Assembly (NCBI GenBank): GCA_023410905.1
Contig: JAEYPL010000017.1
Location: forward strand, 1 to 6,399
DNA from: Pseudomonadota bacterium
GTDB taxonomy: Bacteria > Pseudomonadota > Alphaproteobacteria > Rhizobiales > Hyphomicrobiaceae
Reading direction: 5' to 3'
DNA: 6,399 nucleotides
In this document: positions 1-6,009 of the stretch, in pieces
Numbering within the stretch: position 1 is the stretch's first letter
Layout: every line of letters begins with the position of its first letter
Notes under the pieces: generated by a model
Database searches by the model: none
Seen by the model: the letters and a program-made list of their open reading frames with translations, nothing else
What the model was told of the DNA's origin: nothing
Translations under genes and position numbers: made by a program

Positions 1-415
1 ACAGCTCGGTGTCCATTTCGCCGAGCTTCGGGCGCGTGAAGATCACATCCCATACCAGATAGGGCCGGCCAGAAACGTCGATCGCAACGCGGGTCATGGC
101 CTCATCCATGGGGAGGTGCACGCTTGCGTAGCGCGTGATGCCGCGCTTGTCGCCGAGCGCCTTGGCCAACGCCTGCCCGAGCGCGATGCCGCAATCCTCG
201 ACCGTGTGATGGAAGTCGATGTGGAGGTCGCCCTCAGCCTTGAGCTGGATGTCGATCAGGGAGTGGCGGGCAAGCTGCTCCAGCATGTGATCGAGGAAGC
301 CGACGCCCGTGGCGATGTCGAACGCGCCCGTCCCGTCGAGGTCGATGCTCGCCGAAATGCGCGTCTCGTTGGTGTGGCGGTCGATCGTGGCCTTGCGGCC
401 CCCTGGCATCGTCAT
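1..415 (-). CDS. hisB: Imidazoleglycerol-phosphate dehydratase, 5' part (C-terminus outside window)
   Basis: HisB dehydrates imidazole glycerol phosphate to imidazole acetol phosphate in cytoplasmic histidine biosynthesis. The window shows 138 residues of a protein that is usually about 195-200 long, so roughly the last 60, including the second metal-binding His/Glu cluster, lie outside. Family signatures are clear: GFLDHMLEQLARHS at residues 39-52, DLHIDFHHTVEDCGIALG at 63-80 (His69, His70 and Glu73 are expected Mn ligand residues) and RYASVHLPMDEAMTRV at 95-110. The fragment ends in GEMDTEL, also typical. The start at 415 is preferred because AGGA lies 7 bases upstream. An in-frame ATG at 433 would add MNQDTP but has no good ribosome binding site, and a third ATG lies at 409. 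The gene is transcribed away from the small exported-protein gene at 664. The family call is certain; only the exact start is open. Confidence 0.96.
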   Translation of the reverse strand, partial: MTMPGGRKATIDRHTNETRISASIDLDGTGAFDIATGVGFLDHMLEQLARHSLIDIQLKAEGDLHIDFHHTVEDCGIALGQALAKALGDKRGITRYASVHLPMDEAMTRVAIDVSGRPYLVWDVIFTRPKLGEMDTEL

Positions 416-663
416 CGGAGTATCCTGGTTCATCGCCGCCCGCGAGTTGCAGAACCCTGCGAAGCAGCCGCGATGCCACGCAAATGCGTCAAGCGAGGCT
501 CGTCGTCAAGGGCGACACCCCGCCTTTTCTTTTACTTCCAAAAATTACAACAATTTGTAACGCACTCTCTCTTAAGCATTTTTTGATGCCCTGATTTCGG
601 CAGAGCACCAGTTGGTCGTACTATCGCAAAGGTCGGCCCCTACCAGCTCGAAAGGCAATAGCC
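416..663. promoter_or_regulatory. Divergent intergenic region between hisB and the exported-protein gene
   Basis: About 250 bases separate the two divergent starts and must hold both promoters. On the minus strand two TTGACG hexamers (complement of 487-492 and 504-509, 17 bases apart) resemble alphaproteobacterial -35 elements for hisB, but no convincing -10 accompanies them. The stretch 530-585 is clearly AT-rich against the GC-rich surroundings and contains the palindrome at 545-560. Toward the plus-strand gene, TACTAT at 619-624 could be a -10 element, without a good -35. The assignment of promoters is inference; I see no coding sequence or RNA gene here. Confidence 0.4.
545..560. promoter_or_regulatory. 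Perfect inverted repeat TTACAA-CAAT-TTGTAA, operator-like
   Basis: Two 6-base arms, TTACAA (545-550) and TTGTAA (555-560), are exact reverse complements around a 4-base centre. The element lies in the AT-rich part of the divergent intergenic region, about 104 bases upstream of the 664 start and 130 bases from the hisB start. The size and symmetry fit a dimeric transcription factor site. I do not recognise the regulator, and a chance occurrence in AT-rich DNA is possible. Confidence 0.35.
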
Positions 664-1026
664 ATGAGACATCTATTTTCAATCGGATTGGTAAGCGCAG
701 CGATGGTCGGCATTGGAGCAGCGGGCGCTTCCGCGGCACCGCTTTCACCGCCGGCAGCTTCGCTTGCAGCGAAAAACTACGCGCAACAAGTGCAATACGA
801 GCTCCGCTATCGTGACCGGAACTACCGCAACCGCGGCGGAAGCAACCGCTATCGTGGCCGGAACTACGGCTATAGTGCCCCAAGCTACAGCTATCGCGGC
901 AGCGTCTACGGCTTTGCTGGCGAGCGCTACGGTGACCGCGTTTGGAGCTACGACAATTTTGGGGGAAGTTACGGCTATCTCGGAAGCTACGGCTACAGTC
1001 ACCAATACTATGGCTCGCGACCCTAG
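664..1026 (+). CDS. Small exported Tyr/Gly/Arg-rich protein, function unknown
   Basis: This 120-residue protein is not one I can name. Residues 1-24 form a clear Sec-type signal peptide: MRH, a hydrophobic core (LFSIGLVSAAMVGIGAA) and an ASA cleavage motif at 22-24. The mature part of about 96 residues is low-complexity, with 18 Tyr and 12 Arg, many Gly and Ser, and no Cys. An early section is rich in R-Y-R and R-N-Y units (residues 48-68); the end is built of GSYGY-type units (101-112). The two R-Y-R-x-R-N-Y blocks are a DNA-level tandem repeat. The start is supported by AAAGG at 651-655, 8 bases upstream. The first codons (AGA, CTA, TTT, TCA) are less GC-biased than those of the neighbours. 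Such composition suggests an extracytoplasmic, possibly envelope-associated or self-associating protein; this is inference. Reality of the gene is likely because signal peptide, ribosome site and stop are all in place. Confidence 0.8.
   Translation: MRHLFSIGLVSAAMVGIGAAGASAAPLSPPAASLAAKNYAQQVQYELRYRDRNYRNRGGSNRYRGRNYGYSAPSYSYRGSVYGFAGERYGDRVWSYDNFGGSYGYLGSYGYSHQYYGSRP
804..867 (+). repeat. In-frame direct repeat, 22-base units with a 42-base period
   Basis: The 22 bases at 804-825 recur at 846-867 with a single mismatch (GAC versus GGC codon). The period of 42 bases is a multiple of three, so the repeat encodes R-Y-R-D-R-N-Y and then R-Y-R-G-R-N-Y in the exported protein. It looks like a recent internal duplication that expanded the low-complexity domain. 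Confidence 0.75.
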
Positions 1027-1067
1027 GCGGCTGTTAGCCCGTTAACTTGCTGAAGTTGATCAGCCGC
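1027..1067. terminator. Nested hairpin between convergent genes, possible bidirectional terminator
   Basis: GCGGCTG at 1027-1033 pairs exactly with CAGCCGC at 1061-1067. Inside lies a second stem, AACTT (1044-1048) with AAGTT (1053-1057) and a GCTG loop, extendable outward by three pairs if G-T pairs are allowed. The structure begins right after the TAG of the exported-protein gene and overlaps the last codons and stop of the convergent 1111-residue gene. Neither side has a T-run, so it is not a textbook intrinsic terminator. Confidence 0.3.
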
Positions 1068-4000
1068 TGCCGCCGACAACGCTGATCGTCGGGCGATGCT
1101 CGTCGTAGCTGGCCAGATACTCGCCGACCGCCGCCCAGGATTGATAGGTGTCGCGGTCCTGCTTCCTGAGGAACATCTCGAGCGCCCGCATCTGGCGTTG
1201 CATGAGATGATCGACATCGCGGTGGCCATTATCGGACGCACCGGCCGCATCGATCTCGTCGAGGCATTGGCGCAGCACGCGCTCGAAAACACCGCCCGGC
1301 AAGAGCAGGAGCATCGGGAGTGCCTGATGAACCTTGTCGGCCGCCTCTTCGACGATTTCCGCCCCGGCATCGTCAGCACTACCGAGTTCGCGCGTGAGGC
1401 GCGCGGTCTCGCTCTGGAGCTGAAGCCGGCTCGCGCGCTCCTGCTCTTTCATGCGGCTGCCCAGGATCGACTGGCCGCGCATCAATTCATCTAGCGCCTC
1501 GCCTGCGCTGCGTGGCCGGTCGTCGTGCTCCGTCAGCAGCCAATCGAGCTGTCTGGCGTTGGCGTCGAAGTCGAGGCGCTCGAGCAGCGTGTCGATATGC
1601 TGGCAGAGCACGACGCCACGCGGCGGGTGCTTGCTCTGAGCGAGATCGCCGATCCGCTCGCGCAGGCTCTGATGCGTGATACCGCGCGGTGACGGATCGC
1701 CGCTCGTGAGACGGAGCCGGTCCTCGTGCAGCACACCGCCGGCCTGCGCTCGCCGGCCGTCATGGATCGCAGCAGGCGACGGGCCGCGAGAGCCGCCGAA
1801 GTCGCCAGCCCGCATGAGCAGCAGCGTGCGATAGAAGTCGCTGCTGACATAGTATCGGCCTTCGTAGCGGTCATCGCGCTTCACGGCGCCCGCGACGGTC
1901 GCGCCGGCACCGATCACCCCGCGCACGAGACGCAACCGCGAGGGCTCGGCCAGATCATTCACATTCACCTCGGCCGCGTAACCGGCAAGGTCGGAGATCG
2001 GGTGCAGTTCCTCGATGACCGCTTCCGCAGCCGCCTTCGTATCTGGCAACAACGCCACGCCGATTACCTTGAGCAGGTCGCGCCGCGCAGCTTCCTCGCT
2101 TTTCTTCGGCCACTTCTTCTTTTGCGCGACGGCGATGTAGCGCGAGAGGCCCGTCTTGATCTGGAACTGCGTGCGGCCATCGCCGAATGGACGTACGGCA
2201 CCGATCGACGCACCCGCCGTCAGCACCGCGCGCATATCGTCGGCGAGCGGATCGCGATCGTCGATCCAGATCTCGGACGTATAGCCTTGCGTACCCGCAA
2301 TCGGTCGCTGCGCCTGCAGGAGCGCTGAAAGCGTGCGCGCGGGCTCGGCCGTCTGCATGAGCGTCGCGTCGATGGCGGCTTCGAGCTGCTCGGGCGTCAG
2401 ATCGTTGACGCCATCGAGGTCGGTCAGCGGCGAGCGCACGGCACCGGCACCGAACAGCGCCGCCATCAGAATGAGCGAGTCGATACCGATCGCGATAGCC
2501 AACGCCAGATAGGCGAGGCGATTGCCATCGGTGAAGGCATTGGCGCTGACGACGAACTTATGGGCCTTGTCGTCACGCGAAAGATCGAGCGCGGAGAAGC
2601 GAGCGGCGAGCGGCGCGGCGTCCCGCGATGCGAGGCCCGAGTCCTGCAGGCACTTGCGGCCGAATGTGAGCAGACTGTCCGTGCCGCCCGTTTGCGGCAG
2701 GCTATCACCGCCCACGCAATGCTTCTCGTAGGCCGCGAGGCCGGCATTGAGCGCGAACACTGGCGCGGCCACTTCCGTCGCCTGCTTCGGATCACAATCG
2801 ATGGCCGCGGCCTGATCACGGAGCGCCGCGACCTTCAGGCTCACACCCTGCAGGGTCGTGCAGATGGACTGAAGGCTGGCAAGCGCCGCCTGTTCGGGCT
2901 TCTGACGGAAGCTCTGGCGCTCTCTTTCTAGCGCCGCCGCTGTCGCTGAGGGATCAGACATCTGCTGGCGATCGGCCATGCCTGTAGACTTGGCCACCGC
3001 GATCATGCGCTGTGCGGTCTCCGCCTCGCCGATCAGCTTGGCGAGATCGCCGTCGATCTGCGCGATCTCGGCCCGCGCCGTCGCAATCCGCTTGTCGATG
3101 CCGCTGAGCCGCGACTCATGGCCCTTGAGCCGCTCGCGCGCGACCTGCAGCTCGGCCTGGATCTTGCCCTCTTCCTCACGCGCCGCACGCCAGAACTGGC
3201 CACGGCCCGACTTGCCCGAACCCTCGACGCCCTTCTCCTCGGCGAGCACCTTCGCGCGCTGCTCATCGAGGCGCCTCTCGATGCCACTGACGACGGTCTT
3301 CTGCTCCTGCACGGCAACGGCGACTTCAGGACGCTCACCCGTTACGCGCGTAAGCTCCTCGTTGAGTGCCGTCTTGCGTTGTGCGAGGCCTGCCTGCCCG
3401 CCCGCGGCATTGGCGCGCTGCTCTTCGAGACGGGCGATGCGGCTCTCCTGATCGCGAAGCTCTCGCACCATTTCCTCGCGGATCTTCTCCGGAGCACTCG
3501 ATGCGAGGCGCGAGGCCTTGTCGAGCTCACGCTCATACGCCGCCCACGCCTCGGACTTGAAGAGTGCATCGGCCTCCGCGATACGCCGCCGCGTCGCCGT
3601 CTCGCCGATATCCGAGACGATGCCCGAGACTTGATTGATCGCGCGAATATCGGCGGCGCGCACGCGCTCATCGGCTGGAAAGATCGAGTCGAACAGGGAG
3701 ATATAGGAGAAGAAGACGCTCGTTCCGGCAGTGGCGAAGAACATCACCCACAGCACGGCATTGCTGAGCACGATGCGCAGGCCGTTGGCATAGTCGCCGA
3801 TAATGCCGCCGCTGCGCGTCATGAACAGCGGGCCGATGAGCATGACCGCCACAGCGACGAACGCGACCTGCTGCACGAACTTGTCCTGGGCCGCAAATCC
3901 CCAGACTGGACGCGCGGGATCGACGAGCCCGAGATAGAGCGCTGCGAGAACGGCTGCCGCCGCAAAAATTATTCCGCCAACGACGAGCCCTGCGATGCCG

Positions 4001-4395
4001 CCCGATACGCGCCGGATGACACCGTGCGCCGCCTTCGCGCGCCCGGCAGCGAGGCCCGCAGCGAAGCTCTCGCCGATCAGCCATGCGATGATCAGCATCA
4101 CGCCCTGGATGCCGAACGTAATGAGCGCCGACATCACGGAGTCGCCCGTGAACTGGCTCATGCCGTCCCAGGTGCGATGGCCGGAGGCAACAGAAAGCAG
4201 GAAGGCGCTCGTCGCGAGGACGGTGAGCTGCCAGTTGGTCGTGAACGCGCTCTTGATGGTCTCGGCGAGGCCACCCTGCAGCATCTGCGCGGCAATCCTC
4301 AGCGCGACGAGGACGGCGATCAGGACGAGAGCGTTCCAGAGAAAATCGGACGAGGACAGCCACCGCGTGACCGCGACCAGATCAACGTCCGCCAT
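1060..4395 (-). CDS. Large seven-segment membrane protein with coiled coil and duplicated cytoplasmic domain, unknown function
   Basis: I do not recognise this 1111-residue protein as a named family. Six hydrophobic segments lie near residues 19-37, 55-71, 86-110, 132-157, 173-192 and 208-237, and a seventh near 627-651. Basic residues in the loops after segments 1, 3 and 5 suggest an N-out topology. That would place residues 238-626 in the periplasm and 652-1111 in the cytoplasm. Residues about 270-470 are charged and helical, coiled-coil-like, interrupted by a Gly-rich linker (EGSGKSGRGQFW, 391-402). Four Cys (512, 534, 560, 582) sit in the external part and could form disulfides. Residues 667-757 and 767-862 are two copies of one domain. 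The remainder to 1111 is mostly helical and charged. The linker and layout recall DUF4407-type membrane coiled-coil proteins, from memory only. The start has GGAG 6 bases upstream. A role in envelope sensing or tethering is speculation. Confidence 0.88.
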   Translation of the reverse strand: MADVDLVAVTRWLSSSDFLWNALVLIAVLVALRIAAQMLQGGLAETIKSAFTTNWQLTVLATSAFLLSVASGHRTWDGMSQFTGDSVMSALITFGIQGVMLIIAWLIGESFAAGLAAGRAKAAHGVIRRVSGGIAGLVVGGIIFAAAAVLAALYLGLVDPARPVWGFAAQDKFVQQVAFVAVAVMLIGPLFMTRSGGIIGDYANGLRIVLSNAVLWVMFFATAGTSVFFSYISLFDSIFPADERVRAADIRAINQVSGIVSDIGETATRRRIAEADALFKSEAWAAYERELDKASRLASSAPEKIREEMVRELRDQESRIARLEEQRANAAGGQAGLAQRKTALNEELTRVTGERPEVAVAVQEQKTVVSGIERRLDEQRAKVLAEEKGVEGSGKSGRGQFWRAAREEEGKIQAELQVARERLKGHESRLSGIDKRIATARAEIAQIDGDLAKLIGEAETAQRMIAVAKSTGMADRQQMSDPSATAAALERERQSFRQKPEQAALASLQSICTTLQGVSLKVAALRDQAAAIDCDPKQATEVAAPVFALNAGLAAYEKHCVGGDSLPQTGGTDSLLTFGRKCLQDSGLASRDAAPLAARFSALDLSRDDKAHKFVVSANAFTDGNRLAYLALAIAIGIDSLILMAALFGAGAVRSPLTDLDGVNDLTPEQLEAAIDATLMQTAEPARTLSALLQAQRPIAGTQGYTSEIWIDDRDPLADDMRAVLTAGASIGAVRPFGDGRTQFQIKTGLSRYIAVAQKKKWPKKSEEAARRDLLKVIGVALLPDTKAAAEAVIEELHPISDLAGYAAEVNVNDLAEPSRLRLVRGVIGAGATVAGAVKRDDRYEGRYYVSSDFYRTLLLMRAGDFGGSRGPSPAAIHDGRRAQAGGVLHEDRLRLTSGDPSPRGITHQSLRERIGDLAQSKHPPRGVVLCQHIDTLLERLDFDANARQLDWLLTEHDDRPRSAGEALDELMRGQSILGSRMKEQERASRLQLQSETARLTRELGSADDAGAEIVEEAADKVHQALPMLLLLPGGVFERVLRQCLDEIDAAGASDNGHRDVDHLMQRQMRALEMFLRKQDRDTYQSWAAVGEYLASYDEHRPTISVVGGSG
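1810..2397 (-). repeat. Internal domain duplication within the 1111-residue membrane protein
   Basis: Protein residues 667-757 and 767-862 align at an offset of about 101 residues. Shared pattern: a helical stretch, then P-I, then GYTSEIWIDD (704-713) against GYAAEVNVND (805-814), then after about 15 or 17 residues GASIGAV (728-734) against GATVAGAV (831-838), ending in a Tyr-containing hydrophobic stretch. Identity is low, so the duplication is old. It lies just after the last membrane segment, in the predicted cytoplasmic part. Confidence 0.6.
2986..3588 (-). other. Region encoding the coiled-coil segment (residues about 270-470) of the membrane protein
   Basis: The stretch is dominated by Glu, Arg, Ala, Lys, Gln and Leu with heptad-like spacing of Leu, Ile and Ala, and contains few Pro. 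A Gly-rich break at residues 386-400 divides it into two helical arms, which would let it fold back as a hairpin. By the predicted topology it lies outside the cytoplasmic membrane. The boundaries are by eye. Confidence 0.6.
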
Positions 4396-4583
4396 CCGCC
4401 TCTCCGCTCAGACTTCTCGGCGCACACGCGCACGTTGCCCTCAGGGCGATGTTAACCATGTCTTGAGGCGCTTTCACGCCCAGAATGCGGCCCGGCGGTG
4501 ACCGGGACAGCGGATCAAACGTGGTCAATACAGGACTTCCGTCGCCATGCGTGCGGAATTTCGGGCTGACGGGGGGAGTTCGG
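4396..4583 (-). promoter_or_regulatory. Intergenic region between thiolase stop and membrane-protein start
   Basis: These 188 bases separate two genes on the same strand, long enough for the membrane-protein gene to have its own promoter. On the minus strand GTGAAA followed after 16 bases by TTAACA (complement of about 4449-4476) is the best promoter-like pair I see, and it is weak. Short inverted repeats are present: GCCC-TCA-GGGC near 4437-4447, and CCCGG/CCGGG at 4491-4495 and 4502-4506. GGAG at the 3' end of this region serves as ribosome binding site for the start at 4395. No small gene is convincing. Confidence 0.3.
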
Positions 4584-4588
4584 TCAGC
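4565..4588 (-). terminator. Hairpin overlapping the thiolase stop codon, weak terminator candidate
   Basis: GCTGAC at 4565-4570 and GTCAGC at 4583-4588 are perfect reverse complements around 12 bases. Read on the minus strand, the 5' arm contains the thiolase TGA stop. No T-run follows, so intrinsic termination is doubtful, and the arms are short enough to occur by chance. Confidence 0.2.
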
Positions 4589-5747
4589 GCCGTTCGAACA
4601 TCGCAGCGAGGCCGAGCCCGCCGTTGGCACCGAGCGCCGCGACGCCGTAGCGAGGACCACGCGCTTTCTGCCCATTGCGCACGAGCCGCGAGAACAGGCG
4701 CGTGACCAGCACCGCGCCCGATGCCCCGAGCGGATGGCCGCGGACCACGGCACCGCCGTCCGGATTGACTTTCGCCTCGTCGAGCCCGAGCTCGCGGCAG
4801 AGCGCGATAGCCTGAACAGCCGAAGCCTCGCTCAGCTCGAAAGCCGAGATGGTGCTGCGGTCGAAGCCGTTGAGCCGTCCGTAAAGCTTCTGCACGGCGG
4901 CGATCGGCGCCGCTCCTTCCTCTCCGGGCTCGACGCCAAGCGCCGCATTGACGACCGGGCTCAGCGCGGGCGGGCGACCGCGCTTCTCCCACTCGGCTTC
5001 CGAAACCAGCACGACAAACGCCGCGCCATCGTGCAGCGCGCTGATATTGCCGGTTGTGAGCGTTCCATCTTCGCCGGCAATCGGCTCCAGATCGGCGAGG
5101 TCCTCGGCATCGGGATCGACAGCGCTCTGATCGCGCGCCTCCTCCGTGGTCGACCTCAAGGGCACGATCTCACCGACGAAGCGGCGGGCCTCACGGGCCT
5201 CCGTCGCTTTCGCGTGCGACGCGACCGCCCAGGCATCCTGCTCGGCGCGCGAAATGCCGAGCCGACCGGCCAACCCCTCGAGCGAGGTATGCGGCACATG
5301 CTCGGCCATGGCGGGCGCCCCCATGGGATCAGGCCGGATAAAGTGTGGCGTCTGGAAGAGGCTGCGCGGCTTGGCGATACGCCAGGGCGCCGTCGACAGC
5401 GCCTCGACGCCACCCGCGACGATGATCTCGGCCTCGCCGGCTGCAATCCGCCGGGCCGCTGAGAGGATAGCCTCGAGCCCCGATGCACACTGCTGGTCGA
5501 CCGTCGTCGCCATGGCCGCAACGGGTAGGCCCGAGACGAGCGCGATCAGGCGCGCCGGATTGTCGCCAGCCGTACAGTTCCCGACGATGATCTCGTCGAC
5601 CTGCTCGACGCCGACGCTCGCATCCTTGAGCACAGCCTCGACGACAGGCGCCGCGAGATCCTCGACGCGCCGGAGCTTGTGCAGCCCGCCGATCCGCCCG
5701 ATGGCCGTACGACGCGCCGCAATGATGTACACGGGTAGACTGCGCAT
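4584..5747 (-). CDS. Thiolase-family protein (acetyl-CoA C-acyltransferase-like) with atypical active site
   Basis: Thiolases cleave 3-ketoacyl-CoA or condense two acyl-CoAs in the cytoplasm. This 387-residue protein has the normal family length of about 390. The N-terminal strand PVYIIAARRTAIGRIGG (5-21) and the acyl-accepting Cys87 in DQQCASGLEA are present. So are the AGGVEALS segment, the helix GISRAEQDAWAVASHAKA, the stretch TLTTGNISALHDGAA, and GGAVVRGHPLGASGA with His338. Two usual motifs are altered: NEAF reads SEAS at 306-309, and the C-terminal CxG reads GAN at 373-375. The residues equivalent to Asn316 and Cys378 of the Zoogloea enzyme are therefore missing. Reactivity may differ from a classical thiolase, and the substrate cannot be told. 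The start MRSLPVYI at 5747 matches family N-termini, although GGAG directly abuts the ATG; an in-frame ATG at 5810 would add an unlikely 21-residue leader. Confidence 0.9.
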   Translation of the reverse strand: MRSLPVYIIAARRTAIGRIGGLHKLRRVEDLAAPVVEAVLKDASVGVEQVDEIIVGNCTAGDNPARLIALVSGLPVAAMATTVDQQCASGLEAILSAARRIAAGEAEIIVAGGVEALSTAPWRIAKPRSLFQTPHFIRPDPMGAPAMAEHVPHTSLEGLAGRLGISRAEQDAWAVASHAKATEAREARRFVGEIVPLRSTTEEARDQSAVDPDAEDLADLEPIAGEDGTLTTGNISALHDGAAFVVLVSEAEWEKRGRPPALSPVVNAALGVEPGEEGAAPIAAVQKLYGRLNGFDRSTISAFELSEASAVQAIALCRELGLDEAKVNPDGGAVVRGHPLGASGAVLVTRLFSRLVRNGQKARGPRYGVAALGANGGLGLAAMFERR

Positions 5748-6009
5748 CTCCCAAACACACTCACAAATGACGGGCTGCCGCCTGTGGCCCGGACGGCACC
5801 CGTGTCCCACGCAATGAACGCTTTATGATGAGCACAATCGGGCGTCATCACGGCAGAACGAGAAGAGATTTTGACCGACGGCGCCTCTTGTACCCGGGAC
5901 GCCACAATGGACTCCCGGCACGACGGCTTGAGGCGCAGGCCAAAGGGTGTCAAAAGTCGCCCCCGGGCCAACTCGACAGCGAGGGGGCGATAAATCCGGA
6001 GAGGAACTC
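5748..6009. promoter_or_regulatory. Divergent intergenic region between the thiolase and PcaC-like genes
   Basis: About 260 bases hold the promoters of both divergent genes. TTGACC at 5871-5876 on the plus strand resembles a -35 element, but no fitting -10 follows at the usual spacing. An inverted repeat TGATGA (5826-5831) and TCATCA (5845-5850), 13 bases apart, could bind a shared regulator. A second one, CCGGGA (5894-5899) and TCCCGG (5913-5918), is also present. The strongest structure is the hairpin at 5957-5990. All regulatory roles here are inference. Confidence 0.35.
5957..5990 (+). promoter_or_regulatory. GC-rich leader hairpin just upstream of the PcaC-like gene's ribosome binding site
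   Basis: TCGCCCCC at 5957-5964 pairs perfectly with GGGGGCGA at 5983-5990, with an 18-base loop. The stem ends 7 bases before the GGAGAGGA ribosome binding site at 5998-6005. If transcribed in the leader, this stable stem could affect translation or mRNA stability; if the transcript starts downstream, it would instead be a DNA-level palindrome near the promoter. No T-run follows. Confidence 0.4.

Noticed and set aside
116..586. 156-codon plus-strand open frame over the hisB region
   Set aside because: It is antisense to an unmistakable HisB coding sequence and extends into AT-rich noncoding DNA.
713..1045. 110-codon Ala/Thr-rich frame overlapping the exported-protein gene
   Set aside because: It is a shifted reading of the repeat-rich gene at 664, with no ribosome site and no signal peptide.
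3118..4455. 445-codon open frame on the plus strand opposite the membrane-protein gene
   Set aside because: Its translation is a charged, biased mix (many Arg, Asp, Glu, His) typical of antisense frames in GC-rich genes, with no domain, while the minus frame encodes clear membrane segments and a coiled coil.
4485..5462. 325-codon plus-strand open frame antisense to the thiolase gene
   Set aside because: The opposite strand encodes a full-length thiolase with family motifs; this frame has only GC-driven composition.
5748..5810. Upstream in-frame start adding 21 residues to the thiolase
   Set aside because: The extra residues (Cys, His and Arg rich) match no thiolase N-terminus, and the family start fits MRSLPVYI.
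5947..6009. Upstream in-frame ATG adding 21 residues to the PcaC-like protein
   Set aside because: It would translate through the leader hairpin; the ATG at 6010 has a strong ribosome site and gives the family's normal length.
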